IMG/VR virus record: IMGVR_UViG_3300042691_049757
Span: 1-37,075 of that record
DNA from: a virus
Length of the DNA stretch: 37,075 bases
Strand: one strand, 5' to 3'
Shown here: piece by piece, positions 1 to 8,659 of the stretch
Numbering within the stretch: position 1 is the stretch's first letter
Layout: each line of letters opens with the position of its first letter
Made by a program: the position numbers and the translations under genes
The notes under the pieces: generated by a model
Database searches by the model: none
Seen by the model: only the letters and a program-made list of their open reading frames with translations
Told to the model about the DNA's origin: nothing

Positions 1-2
1 AC

Positions 3-1244
3 GGCTCGTGGATCGAGGTCGTCGGCCCGTTCGTCACCGAGCCCAGCGTCACGCTGACGCTCACCGCCGGCCCGCCGCCGATCTTCCCGGAGCTGCGCCG
101 TCAGGTCGACGCGCTGTGGGCGGCATGCGCCGCCAACCGGATGATCCCCGACCCGCGCGTGGTCATCTGGGAGCAGGGCGAGAGCGACCTCGGCTTCCAG
201 GACAACCGGCTCGTCGACGAGTACGAAGCGGCGCTGCGGCGCTTCTGGGCGGCGCTCGAGCCGCTGCTCGGCATGCGCGGCAAAAGCGAGAACCCGATCG
301 CCAAGTGCCTCGTGATGACGACCGAGCGCACGCCCTGGGCGGTCCCCGACGACGACGTGCGGCAGCTGCGCGAGATCCAGGCGCGCGTCGGCAACGAGCT
401 GCCCAACTGCGTCGTGGTCGACCCGAGCAAGCTCTCCCTCGAATACGGCGGCTACCCGAACCCGCGCACGCGCCTGCAGAACGGCGTGCACTTCACCGGC
501 CGCAGCATGATCACCAAGGGGTTCATGATCGACGCGGCGCTGGGCACGCTGGGGCCTTCGAAGGGCATCCCCGAGCACCCGAAGGGCGAGCTCGATGGCT
601 CGTTCTTCGGCGCCGTGAACGGCGGCAGCGACGGTCTGGCGGCGCCGACGGCGCTGACCTTCATCGGCGGTGCTGCCGCGCTGGCGCTCGGCGCCCCGGT
701 CACCGGCGGCCTGGTCGTCGAGGACGGCAGCGGCGTCGACAACGCCGAGAGCCTGTGCACGGTCGAGGAGTTCCAGGAGTTCTGGGACGCCAACAACGCG
801 TCGGCGGCGATCACCAACGCGTCGGAGGTTCGCATCGCCGCGGCGCTGCGGCGGGCGACGCGCGAGTGGATCCTCGGCGTATGCGGCAACCGCTGGCGCG
901 GCCGCATCCAGTACCTGAACCAGCGCCTGCCGTTCCCGCGCTACGGCTGCTACGACGACGACAACCGCCTCGTACCGACGGGCAGCATCCCTTGGCAGCT
1001 AGTGCACGCCACCTGTCTTGTGGCCGGGCACCTGATCGAAGGCGGCTCGGTGCTCGCGAACGGCGTCGCGCAGGGCGCGATCACCCGCGAGACGAAGAAG
1101 GGCGGCGGCTTCGAGAAGACCATCGAGTACGCCGAGCCGGCGAGCGGCGGCGGCAGCGGCGTCACGCGCCTGCGCGCCGCGGAGGCCCTGGTCGCGACGT
1201 TCATGGCCGGCAACAGCGGCGGCAACGCGGTGGGGCGGTCGTGA
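3..1244 (+). CDS. SGNH/SASA-type esterase domain fused to head-tail connector (5' partial)
   Basis: The frame is open from the first bases, so the start lies left of the window; 413 residues are visible. The first about 200 visible residues look like a sialate O-acetylesterase-type SGNH hydrolase: a VVIWEQGESD block (family block with GQGESD/N), then LVMTTERTP, and near visible residue 160 the C-terminal block QNGVHFTG, where active members have D-x-x-H. Here the Asp is Asn. An Ala/Gly-rich linker follows. The last about 165 residues (CTVEEFQEFWDANNASA..., AALRRATREWI, NQRLPFPR, IPWQLVHATCLVAGHL) resemble the DnaT-like head-tail connector family that closes the portal ring. The next gene starts inside its stop codon. 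Connector role is supported by position before head-closure and tail genes; the esterase activity is inferred and may be lost. Confidence 0.7.
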   Translation, partial: GSWIEVVGPFVTEPSVTLTLTAGPPPIFPELRRQVDALWAACAANRMIPDPRVVIWEQGESDLGFQDNRLVDEYEAALRRFWAALEPLLGMRGKSENPIAKCLVMTTERTPWAVPDDDVRQLREIQARVGNELPNCVVVDPSKLSLEYGGYPNPRTRLQNGVHFTGRSMITKGFMIDAALGTLGPSKGIPEHPKGELDGSFFGAVNGGSDGLAAPTALTFIGGAAALALGAPVTGGLVVEDGSGVDNAESLCTVEEFQEFWDANNASAAITNASEVRIAAALRRATREWILGVCGNRWRGRIQYLNQRLPFPRYGCYDDDNRLVPTGSIPWQLVHATCLVAGHLIEGGSVLANGVAQGAITRETKKGGGFEKTIEYAEPASGGGSGVTRLRAAEALVATFMAGNSGGNAVGRS

Positions 1245-1621
1245 CGCTCGGCCAGGAGTTCGCGGACTTCGCCGCCGAGCTCGTCGATGGCGAGTTCGGC
1301 TGCACGCTGCAGTGGCGCAGCGTCACCCGCACCGAGAACCGCTCGACCGGTGCTGTCACCGAGGCGTCGGCGACCTACACGATCCGCGCCGCGATCACCG
1401 ACCCGGTGCGCACGCGGCTGTTCGGCGAGTCGACGCTGCAGCAGGCGCGCAGTGCGGTGCTGCTGCTGCCCAGCGTGCCGTTCGTGCCGGCGGTGCTCGA
1501 CCAGGTCGAGATCACGCCCGGGCGCTGGCTCGCCGTCGTCGACGTGAAGGAGATCCTCGGCCCCGGCGAGGGTGGCCCGCCGGTGCTGATCGCCTACGCG
1601 GCCGCGCTGGGGGCGACGTGA
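1241..1621 (+). CDS. Putative head-closure / head-tail joining protein
   Basis: A 126-residue protein starting at GTG that overlaps the previous stop by four bases (GTGA) and ends with the same overlap into the next gene. It is small and beta-rich in appearance (TIRAAITDPVRTRLFG, AVLLLPSVPFVP, VEITPGRWLAVVDVKEI). No motif names its family with certainty. Its place between connector and gp10-like neck protein is where siphophages of this order encode the head-closure or stopper protein that seals the capsid after packaging. The function is therefore from gene order, not from sequence motifs. Confidence 0.6.
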   Translation: MTLGQEFADFAAELVDGEFGCTLQWRSVTRTENRSTGAVTEASATYTIRAAITDPVRTRLFGESTLQQARSAVLLLPSVPFVPAVLDQVEITPGRWLAVVDVKEILGPGEGGPPVLIAYAAALGAT

Positions 1622-2109
1622 GCCCGAAGGAGTATGCGAGCTACCTGCGGAAGCAGGCGCAGGTGATCCCCGAAGCGGTGGTGATGCCGTCGTTCCGGCG
1701 CCGTGCGTTCAAGGTGCTCGAGCTGGCGATCCAGAACACGCCGGTCAACTTCGGCAACCTGCGCAACGGCTGGCACCTGACGATCGGCGCGCCGAGCAAG
1801 GAGGACCGCGCCGGCGGCAAGTCGGCGGCCGGCGTGCTGTCGGCGGGGAAGGCGGTGATCGAGAAGCTGCGCTTCGGCCAGGGCATCTGGATCCAGAACA
1901 ACGTGCCCTACGCGCGCGTCTACGAGGATGGGTTGTTCCAGCCGCCGGACCCGGGGCCGAGCAAGGCGTCGCACGTGCCGAAGTCGCGTCGGAAGCGCGT
2001 GGCGGGGAACATCCTGATCGAGGGAGGGTTCAGTCGGAGCGCGCCGAACGGCATGCTCGCCGACGCGGTGCAACAGGTCGCCGAGCTGGCGCGGGCGGGG
2101 CAGCTGTGA
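1618..2109 (+). CDS. HK97 gp10-like neck / tail completion protein
   Basis: A 163-residue protein starting at GTG (overlap GTGA with the upstream stop). The pattern is that of the HK97 gp10 family: an N-terminal helix, then TPVNFGNLRNGWHLTIG (family pattern TPV-x-T-G-x-L-R-x-S), and WIQNNVPYARVYEDG (family pattern N-x-x-x-YA-x-x-x-E-x-G). These proteins sit at the neck and take part in joining the tail to the head. The C-terminus is basic (SRRKRVAGN) and ends in a helix. The family assignment is good; which neck ring it forms is inferred from synteny. Confidence 0.8.
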   Translation: MSPKEYASYLRKQAQVIPEAVVMPSFRRRAFKVLELAIQNTPVNFGNLRNGWHLTIGAPSKEDRAGGKSAAGVLSAGKAVIEKLRFGQGIWIQNNVPYARVYEDGLFQPPDPGPSKASHVPKSRRKRVAGNILIEGGFSRSAPNGMLADAVQQVAELARAGQL

Positions 2110-2924
2110 CGGTCGCCGCGGTCGAGAACGCGCTGCGCGTCGCCGCCTCGAACTGGGCCGGCAAGAACGGCTTCGCGTTCGCGTGGGACAACGGCCCGGT
2201 GGTCGACCCGACGACGGTGCCGACGCTGGTCTGGTCGTTCCAGGTCGCCGACGAAGGACCGCGCACGATCGGCACGGTGGTGGCGCGAGGCTTCGCCGTC
2301 GGCACCGTCTACCTGCCGGCCGGACGCGGGGCATTCGCGCTGCTGCAGGTCGCCGAGAACCTGCGCGACACACTCGCGGGGGGCACGTTCGGCGGCGGCA
2401 CGGTCGAGCCCGACGTGCAGATCGGCCAGGTGCAGCGCGACGGCACCAGCGTCGTCATCGAGGTCTCGTTCCCGTGGGAACTGGACGAGGCGCGCCGCAT
2501 CGTCGGCCCGATCGGGCCCCAGGGCGAAGCGTCGGCGTCGCTTGCCTACCAGGCGTTCCGCGAGCGCTGGGACGCGCTGGTGCGGCAGCCGCTCGGCCTG
2601 CGGTCGTTCTTCGACGACTCGCCGCCGGACGCCACGCTGGCGCCGCCGTGGTGTCTGGCCAGCTGGCGCACGCTGGCGCCGGTGCAGCTCGAGGGCGGGC
2701 TGCAGCGCGTGCCGGGGCGCGTCATCGCGGCGCTGAACTACCCGCAGGCGACCGGCGTGCAGGCAGCGAACACCGCCGCACTGGCAATCGAGAACGCCTT
2801 CCATCAGTGCACCGTGCGGGGCGTCGTCTTCGGGACGCCATCCACCAATCGCGTGGGACGCACACCGCTGAACACCTGGCAGACCAACGTGCGGCTGCCC
2901 TTCCACTACGACGTGAGGATCTGA
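2106..2924 (+). CDS. Double-length tail terminator protein
   Basis: A 272-residue protein from a GTG start overlapping the previous stop. Tail terminators of the lambda gpU/DUF4128 type cap the tail tube as a hexamer and are usually about 130-145 residues. This one appears to hold two copies. Copy 1 (about 1-130) has W..FQVADEGPRT, GTVYLPAGRGAFALLQVAENL and VVIEVSFPWELD. Copy 2 (about 140-272) has W..SWRTLAPVQLE, GRVIAALNYPQATGVQAANTAALAIENAF and WQTNVRLPFHYD. Both keep the order: framework Trp, strand with G-x-V, Pro-Gly helix of Ala residues, then a terminal PF/PW strand ending in Asp. The duplication is my reading by pattern, without an alignment score. Confidence 0.7.
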   Translation: MTVAAVENALRVAASNWAGKNGFAFAWDNGPVVDPTTVPTLVWSFQVADEGPRTIGTVVARGFAVGTVYLPAGRGAFALLQVAENLRDTLAGGTFGGGTVEPDVQIGQVQRDGTSVVIEVSFPWELDEARRIVGPIGPQGEASASLAYQAFRERWDALVRQPLGLRSFFDDSPPDATLAPPWCLASWRTLAPVQLEGGLQRVPGRVIAALNYPQATGVQAANTAALAIENAFHQCTVRGVVFGTPSTNRVGRTPLNTWQTNVRLPFHYDVRI

Positions 2925-2927
2925 CCG

Positions 2928-4295
2928 ATGGCCGTGAAGAAGAACATCACCCTGGGCTACTACAAGGAGGGCGCGAACAAGGCGGCGCCCAACTTCACCA
3001 ACACGGCGGGCAACCGCCTGCGCCTGCAGCGCCAGGTCAACTCGGACCTCGGCACGAACCTGCAGAGCGACCGCTCGAACGAGATCCGCAACGACGGGCA
3101 GGTCTCGGGCAGCGTGACGACCGGCGCTTCGGCCGGCGGCACGATCAACGGGCTCTACAGCCTCGACACCTACGACGACTACCTCGCGTCGATCCTGTAC
3201 GCCGCCGACGTCAACGACGCGGGCACCGGGCGCGAGGACGGCTGGCGCCAAGGCGGGTTCACGCCGCTCGCCGACATCCTCGCGATCGCCGGCACAGTGA
3301 CGTTCCAGTTCGCGGACGGCTCGTTCAACGGCACGTTCCTGCGCGCCCCGGCGGCCGGCGAGCGCATCTTCGTGCGCGGCTTCGGCAACAAGAACCTCGA
3401 CACCGTCTGGGTGGTCGACGCTGGCGCCACCACGTCGAAGATCATCGTCGAGAACGACACGGGCATGGCGACGGTCGCCGACTACGCGGGAGTCGCGGCC
3501 AACGTCGCGGCGACCGCTGTCACGATCACGCCGGTGAAGGGCTACACGCGCGCCGGCACGTTCCAGCGCCCGTTCGGCCTGGTGCCGATGTACTCGGACA
3601 CCGAGGCGGCCGGCACCTCGGGCACGACCGGCCTGAACGCCGTCGACTGGGCGCTGATCCGCAAGAGCATCCCGACCGGCATCCAGATCGCCGTCGCGCC
3701 GGGCACCGCCGGCATGACGATCAGCATCCCCTTCCTGTCGTCGGACGAGGTCATCATCGAGGACGCCACGTCGGCCTCGAACCAGAGCGCGTTCCAGATC
3801 ACCAACTGGGACGAGCTCGAGCCGCTGAACAACAACCCGCTGACCAACGCGATCCAGAGCGTGCTGATGGTGCGCCTGCGCAAGGTCGGTGCGGCCGTCA
3901 CCACGGCGACGCGCGTCGACCCGCAGTCGTTCAACATCAACGTGACGAACGGCTCGACCGAGGTCACGGCGACGCGAAACCTGGGCGCGATCGAGGTCAT
4001 CGGGCCGTCGGTCGGCGCGACGATCGCGCTGTCGCTGCTCTACGTCGACCCGACGTTCCAGAAGGCGATGATCGCCGAGGACCGCTACGAGGTGGAGATC
4101 GCCATCGGCGACTCGGACGGCAAGGCGCAGCTGTGGCGCTTCCCGCGCAACAAGATCACGAGCCAGCGCCCGAACCCGGGCCTGAACCAGCCGGTGCTGC
4201 AGTCGCTGACGTGCGACAGCGAGCCGGGTGGCGCGGGCTTCATCGGCACCGGGCGCACGATCGAGATCCTGAGCAACTACCTGCGCGCCGTCTGA
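2928..4295 (+). CDS. Major tail tube protein
   Basis: A 455-residue protein starting at ATG three bases after the preceding stop. The N-terminal part holds the tube-protein signature of the Phage_tube_2 type: LQSDRSNEIRNDGQVSGSV, then GGTINGLYSLDTYDDYLASIL. A second beta-rich half (ISIPFLSSDEVIIEDA, NTNITN-like strands, YEVEIAIGDSDGKAQLWRFP) ends in GFIGTGRTIEILSNY. It lies between the tail terminator and the frameshifted chaperones, the usual place of the tube gene. At 455 residues it is long for a tube protein, which suggests extra surface-exposed Ig-like or decoration segments around residues 120-230. Stop to next start is 46 bases, one of the larger gaps in the late operon. Confidence 0.85.
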   Translation: MAVKKNITLGYYKEGANKAAPNFTNTAGNRLRLQRQVNSDLGTNLQSDRSNEIRNDGQVSGSVTTGASAGGTINGLYSLDTYDDYLASILYAADVNDAGTGREDGWRQGGFTPLADILAIAGTVTFQFADGSFNGTFLRAPAAGERIFVRGFGNKNLDTVWVVDAGATTSKIIVENDTGMATVADYAGVAANVAATAVTITPVKGYTRAGTFQRPFGLVPMYSDTEAAGTSGTTGLNAVDWALIRKSIPTGIQIAVAPGTAGMTISIPFLSSDEVIIEDATSASNQSAFQITNWDELEPLNNNPLTNAIQSVLMVRLRKVGAAVTTATRVDPQSFNINVTNGSTEVTATRNLGAIEVIGPSVGATIALSLLYVDPTFQKAMIAEDRYEVEIAIGDSDGKAQLWRFPRNKITSQRPNPGLNQPVLQSLTCDSEPGGAGFIGTGRTIEILSNYLRAV

Positions 4296-4341
4296 GCGCG
4301 CGGGTTCGCTGGTGGTGCGCGGCGCTGGGTAGCACGAGGGA

Positions 4342-4788
4342 ATGACCGATTCCCCCGAGACCGTTCCCGCTCCCCAGGCCGCGCCCGCCCCCGCGCTGCG
4401 CCCCTTCGCCTCGCTGAAGGTCGACCCGCAGAAGGTCGCCGACGGCGTCTGGATCCGGCACCCGGAGGCCGACGACCATCTGCGCGTCCGCCGCCTGTGG
4501 TGCGCCCAGCACCTGCGCGCGATCGAGCAGGCCGCCATCGACTACGAGGCGAAGAACGGCCAAGGCACCGCGCAGACCGCCGAGGGCAACAAGCACTGCG
4601 AGGCGGTCGGTCTGGCCACTGGCGTCATCACGAACTGGCGCCTCGCCAAGGACCCGACGCGGCCCTACGACGCCGCGGCGATGGCAGCGCTGCTGGTCGA
4701 GCCCGGCTTCGACGACCTGAAGGCATGGGTGATGCTTGAGGCCAGCAAGCGCGGCAACTTCCGGCCGGCGGCGATCGCGGGAAACTGA
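4342..4788 (+). CDS. Tail assembly chaperone, short product (gpG-like)
   Basis: A 148-residue protein with ATG preceded by ACGAGGGA. It sits between tail tube and tape measure, the standard place of the chaperone that coats the tape measure during tail assembly. The N-terminal 25 residues are Pro/Ala-rich, followed by a helical body (RVRRLWCAQHLRAIEQAAIDYEA, AAAMAALLVEPGFDDLKAWVMLEASKRGNF). The last codons are GCG GGA AAC TGA, so the stop follows directly on the heptamer G GGA AAC. Ribosomes that slip back one base there read into a second frame for a further 109 residues. Role known from lambda gpG/gpGT; sequence identity to named families is not obvious. Confidence 0.85.
   Translation: MTDSPETVPAPQAAPAPALRPFASLKVDPQKVADGVWIRHPEADDHLRVRRLWCAQHLRAIEQAAIDYEAKNGQGTAQTAEGNKHCEAVGLATGVITNWRLAKDPTRPYDAAAMAALLVEPGFDDLKAWVMLEASKRGNFRPAAIAGN
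4779..4785 (+). promoter_or_regulatory. -1 programmed ribosomal frameshift site GGGAAAC
   Basis: The heptamer matches X XXY YYZ in the correct phase (gcG GGA AAC), ending one base before the 0-frame stop TGA. A slip back one base pairs the two tRNAs with GGG AAA and continues CTG ACC GCG in the frame that stays open to 5114. Directly downstream, TGACC (4786-4790) can pair with GGTCA (4811-4815), extended by GC with GC around one bulged G, giving a hairpin over the stop codon. Lambda uses the near-identical GGGAAAG between G and T. Confidence 0.9.
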
Positions 4789-5114
4789 CCGCGTTCCTGC
4801 GCTGGTGGCGGGTCAACCATGCCTGCATCGAGGGCATGGAGGCGCTGGAACGCGACAACGCGGCCCGAGTCGCGCGCGGGGTGCAACCGCGCCGACTACC
4901 TGAAGAGTGGGTGAAGCGGCCGCGGCTGCGCAGCCACGAGGTCGTGCTGTGGCACGAGTTCCTGTCCTTCGCGGCGTTCTGCGGCGGCGACCCGCGTCCG
5001 GCGGATCTGCTCGCGTGGTTCGCCATGCGCGACGTCGACCGTGGAGAACAGGCCTGGATGGCTGAGGTGTTCTCGGCCCTGTCGTCGGTCGTCCGCGAGC
5101 GAGCAACCCCATGA
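4785..5114 (+). CDS. Tail assembly chaperone, frameshift extension (T part of GT)
   Basis: This frame is open across the slippery site and continues for 109 codons to a stop that overlaps the tape measure start (ATGA). The predicted fusion protein has about 257 residues (148 + 109). The segment is rich in aromatic residues (LTAFLRWWRVNHACIEGMEAL, VLWHEFLSFAAFCGG, LLAWFAMRDVD) as in other T parts, which recruit the tube protein to the tape measure. An internal ATG at 4836 exists but has no good ribosome-binding site, so expression by frameshift is much more likely than independent initiation. The coordinates given begin with the first codon read after the slip. Confidence 0.85.
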   Translation: MTAFLRWWRVNHACIEGMEALERDNAARVARGVQPRRLPEEWVKRPRLRSHEVVLWHEFLSFAAFCGGDPRPADLLAWFAMRDVDRGEQAWMAEVFSALSSVVRERATP

Positions 5115-8100
5115 CTGAGCAAGTCCCCGGCATCGAGCTGTTCCTCTCGTCGGAGAAGGCCGTGCAGGGCGCGGCCAAGTTCCGCGACGCGGTCGAGAGC
5201 GCGGCGCAGGCCGTCGAGCGCATCGGGCTCGTGGTCGACAAGCTCGACGGGCTACTCGATCGCGTCGGTCTCGCGGCTAAGGGCGCGGTTGCGCCACTGA
5301 AGCGGCTCGGCGACAGCGCGGCCGAGATCGGCGCGAAGCTCCAGCAAGGCGGCGAGCAGGCGCAGCGGTTCGAGGCACGCATGGGCCGGCTCGGCGGCAC
5401 GCTCGGCGGAGTCGCGCGGCAGTTCGCGCTGCTGCTCGGCGCCGCGGGCGCCATCAGCGGCATCGGGGCCGCGATCTCCGCCTTCGCCGACTACGAGGAC
5501 AAGCTGCGCATCCTCGGCAGCATCGCGGGCGCCACCGGTGCCCAGTTGCAGAAGCTCGAGGACGCCGCCGTCAACCTGTCGCAGAACAGCCGGTTCACGC
5601 CGCGCGAGGGCATCGACGGCCTGACCGAGCTGAGCCGCGCCGGCCTGTCGGCGCAGGACGCGATCACGGCGCTGAAGCCGACGGCGGATCTCGCGCGCGT
5701 GGGCCTGCTCGGGCTCTCGGACAGCTCGGCGATCGTCACCAAGACTCTGACGCAGTTCGCGCTCGGCGCCGACCAGGCGTCGCGCGTTGCCGACGTGCTG
5801 GCGAAGGCCGCGAACTCGTCGAACGCCGACGTCGGCACGCTGGCCGATGCGTTGGCGAAGACGGGACCGGTGGCGCGGCAGTTCGGCGTGTCGCTCGAGG
5901 ACACGGTCGCAGCGCTGGCGAAGCTCGCCGACAACGGCCTCGCGGCGAACATCGCCGGCACCGGCCTGCAGCGCGTGCTGATCCAGCTGCGCAGCCCGAC
6001 CGAGGAGGCGCAGCGGGCGCTGCTCGGGCTCGGGCTCACCGCCGAGAAGATCAACCCGGAGAAGGTCGGGCTGACCGGCGCCCTGCGCAACCTCGGCGCC
6101 GCCGGCCTGTCGGTGCAGGACTCGGTCTCGCTGGTGGGCACCGAGTTCGCGTCGCTGCTGACGATCCTGACCGGCTCGGTGGGCGCCATCGACCAAGTCG
6201 GCGCCGCGCTGCGCGACAGCACCGGCGAAGCGGCGAAGCAGGCGGCGGCCGGCGCCGACACGCTGGCCGCGGCGTTCGCCGACCTGCGCGGCGCCAGCGA
6301 GCAGTTCGCGGTGTCGGCGGGCCGCGGCGGCATCGGCCAGGCGCTGACCGACATCACGCGCACCGGCGCCGAGGTGATCCGCGTGCTGGCCGGCGACAAG
6401 AAGGCGATGGAGGAAGCGGGGGCGGCGGCGAAGCTGCTGGCAACCGGCCTGCAGCTGGCGACCGTGGCTGGCGTCGCCTTCGCGGCGGCGAAGGTCGCGG
6501 GCGTCATCGCGGGCGTGGCAAACTCGCTGAAGGCCGCGACGGCGGCGACGGTGGTCTACGAGGCGGCGACCGGCCTGGCCGCGGCGCGCGTCGGCCTCGC
6601 GACTCGGGCGTTCGCGGCACTGACCGCAGTGATGCGCGCGAACCCGTTCATCGCCGTTGCCACTGCGATCGCGGGTGTCGTGACCGCGCTGACGGTGTTC
6701 GGCGGCAAGTCCGACGAGGCGGTCGACAACCTCGAATCGCAGCGAGCCTACGCCAAGTCGCTGGAGGAGCAGTACCGAAGCCTGGCGGAGGCCGTTGGTC
6801 TGGTTGCTCGCGGCCCCGGCGAGTTCTCGAACCAGAGCGACGCTGCACAGAAGCTGCGCCAGACCCGCGACGAAGCGCAGAAGCTGGCGGCGGCCCTCGA
6901 ACTGGCTGGGGAGAGCGGTCGGGCACCGATTCAGGCGATCACGGCATTCGCCGAACTCGATGCGGGGGCCGCGAGAATCAAGCAGCTGATCGACCAGCTG
7001 CCAGAGCTGGAGAAGGCTGCGAAGCAAACCGCCGAGGAGGTTCGGAAGATCACGCTGAACCAGCTCGCTGTGAACGAGCCGAACGTCTCGCCGCGGCAGG
7101 GCGCCGACCGTGGCGCGCAGCGCAGTCAAGCCATCCAGGCCGAGCAGGAAGCGGCCAAGGCTCTGGCGGCGCAGCTGAAGCTGATCGCGGAGGCCGAGAA
7201 TTCGCTCGGGATCGAGACTGACGCCGCGGGCCAGAAGGTGCTCAAGCAAGTCGAGGGGCTGGAGATCCTCCGGCGGATCCTGGCCGATGCCGAAGATCGC
7301 GCCAAGAAGACCGGTCTCGCGCTGGAGAAGCTGGGCGAAGGCAACCAGACCGACATCAGCAGCGCCGTTCGCGCGCTGGTGGCCGAGCGCGAGCGCGAAC
7401 TCGAGCTGGCCAAGCTCACCGGCGCCGAGCGCGAGAAGGCGATCCTGATCGCCGAGGCCGAGAAGCGTGCGGGCCAGGGGCTCAACGACGCGGAGAAGGA
7501 GCGCCTCGGCACGCTGGCGCAGTCGATCGTTGCCGGCGAGGCGCTGGTCCAACAGCGGCGGCGCGAGAAGCAGGAAGCCGAGAAGGCCGCCGAGCTGCAG
7601 CGCGAGCTGCCGCAGAACCTCGCCGAGCTGCAGAAGCGCTACCAGGACGAGCTGGCGATCGCGCAGGAGACCGGGCTGCAGCGGGAACTGATCCGCGCCG
7701 CGGTCGAGGCGGAGAACGACGCAAAGGCCATCGGCCTGGCGCTGGACACGGAGGCCTTCGCGCAGCTGAAGGCGCAAGCGGAGGAGCGAGCGCGGCTGGC
7801 GTTCGAAGAGCGACAGCAGAAGCGCGAGTCGCGCGTCGACCGCCGCCAAGGCGAGGCGCTTCGGCAGCTGGAGCAGGAGGAGCAGCTGCTGCGCCTCAGC
7901 GGCGCCGAGCGCGAGAAGTACCGGCTGCAGATCGAGGCTGAGAACGAGGCTCGCCAGGCGGGACTCGTGCTGGGCACCGCCGAGTACGCCGACTACGTGA
8001 AGCGGAAGACTGCCGTCGGCGAGCTCGCGCGCGCGCAGGAGCAGCTGGCGCAGCTCGGCAGCCAGTTCGCGGGCGCGTGGACCAACGCGCTGGAGCAGTT

Positions 8101-8659
8101 CATCATCGACGGCGGGCGGGCGCGCGACGTCGCGCGGGCACTGTTCCAGGACCTGCAGCGGCTCGCGTTGCGGCAGACGGCGGGGATCGGTCTGAACCAG
8201 CTGTTCACGCAGGGGGCGCAGGGGCTGGCAGGCCTGTTCGCTGGCAGCGGCCCGACGCAGAACGGGCTGCCGGTGGCGCCAGGGTCGTCTCTGCCCGACC
8301 TGAACGCGCAGCTCGGCTACAACCCGCTGGCGCCGCGTCTCACCGGTGGCATGATCCCCGCGATGGTCGGCACCGTGATCGACCAGCCGACGATTCTGCA
8401 GCGCGGCGGCAGCGCCTACAGCGTCGCCGAGGGCGGCAAGACGACGCCCGAGGCGATCTTCCGCCTGGCGCGCGACGAGCGCGGGAACCTCGGCGTCGCG
8501 GCCGTCGGCGGCGGGGGCGACACGATCAACATGTCGTTCCCCGGCGTGCGGAACGCCACCGACGCGAAGGCGATGCGGTCCACCTTCGGGCAGCAGGTCA
8601 GGGCGATCCGAGCGGGGGACAAGCGGGGCCGCAGAGGAAGGCGGCCGGCCGGCGAGTGA
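5111..8659 (+). CDS. Tape measure protein (TP901 type)
   Basis: The largest gene, 1182 residues; its ATG overlaps the T-frame stop (ATGA). The N-terminal third carries the TP901 core: ADYEDKLRILGSIAG, then QFALGADQASRVADVLAKAANSS and LADNGLAANIAGTGLQRVLIQL at about residues 215-300. Hydrophobic stretches at about 444-473 and 510-530 could enter the host membrane during DNA ejection. Residues about 540-990 are long Glu/Lys/Arg/Ala coiled coil with repeated blocks such as GAEREKA and LSGAEREKYRL. The C-terminus (GGMIPAMVGTVIDQPT, VAEGGKTTPEAIFRLARDERGNLGVAA) matches the lambda gpH-type end. With about 1.5 angstrom per residue the tail would be near 175-180 nm; this is an estimate from length. 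Confidence 0.92.
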   Translation: MTEQVPGIELFLSSEKAVQGAAKFRDAVESAAQAVERIGLVVDKLDGLLDRVGLAAKGAVAPLKRLGDSAAEIGAKLQQGGEQAQRFEARMGRLGGTLGGVARQFALLLGAAGAISGIGAAISAFADYEDKLRILGSIAGATGAQLQKLEDAAVNLSQNSRFTPREGIDGLTELSRAGLSAQDAITALKPTADLARVGLLGLSDSSAIVTKTLTQFALGADQASRVADVLAKAANSSNADVGTLADALAKTGPVARQFGVSLEDTVAALAKLADNGLAANIAGTGLQRVLIQLRSPTEEAQRALLGLGLTAEKINPEKVGLTGALRNLGAAGLSVQDSVSLVGTEFASLLTILTGSVGAIDQVGAALRDSTGEAAKQAAAGADTLAAAFADLRGASEQFAVSAGRGGIGQALTDITRTGAEVIRVLAGDKKAMEEAGAAAKLLATGLQLATVAGVAFAAAKVAGVIAGVANSLKAATAATVVYEAATGLAAARVGLATRAFAALTAVMRANPFIAVATAIAGVVTALTVFGGKSDEAVDNLESQRAYAKSLEEQYRSLAEAVGLVARGPGEFSNQSDAAQKLRQTRDEAQKLAAALELAGESGRAPIQAITAFAELDAGAARIKQLIDQLPELEKAAKQTAEEVRKITLNQLAVNEPNVSPRQGADRGAQRSQAIQAEQEAAKALAAQLKLIAEAENSLGIETDAAGQKVLKQVEGLEILRRILADAEDRAKKTGLALEKLGEGNQTDISSAVRALVAERERELELAKLTGAEREKAILIAEAEKRAGQGLNDAEKERLGTLAQSIVAGEALVQQRRREKQEAEKAAELQRELPQNLAELQKRYQDELAIAQETGLQRELIRAAVEAENDAKAIGLALDTEAFAQLKAQAEERARLAFEERQQKRESRVDRRQGEALRQLEQEEQLLRLSGAEREKYRLQIEAENEARQAGLVLGTAEYADYVKRKTAVGELARAQEQLAQLGSQFAGAWTNALEQFIIDGGRARDVARALFQDLQRLALRQTAGIGLNQLFTQGAQGLAGLFAGSGPTQNGLPVAPGSSLPDLNAQLGYNPLAPRLTGGMIPAMVGTVIDQPTILQRGGSAYSVAEGGKTTPEAIFRLARDERGNLGVAAVGGGGDTINMSFPGVRNATDAKAMRSTFGQQVRAIRAGDKRGRRGRRPAGE

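Noticed and set aside
1920-4538. Very long open frame on the minus strand
   Set aside because: It lies opposite five well-supported tail genes and its protein is Arg/Ala/His-rich low-complexity typical of GC-rich antisense frames.
4836-5114. Independent gene for the T part starting at ATG 4836
   Set aside because: No ribosome-binding site, while the frame is open back through an in-phase slippery site.
5252-7849. 865-codon minus-strand frame opposite the tape measure gene
   Set aside because: Antisense shadow of the coiled-coil region (Leu/Arg/Gln rich) with no start site or family pattern.
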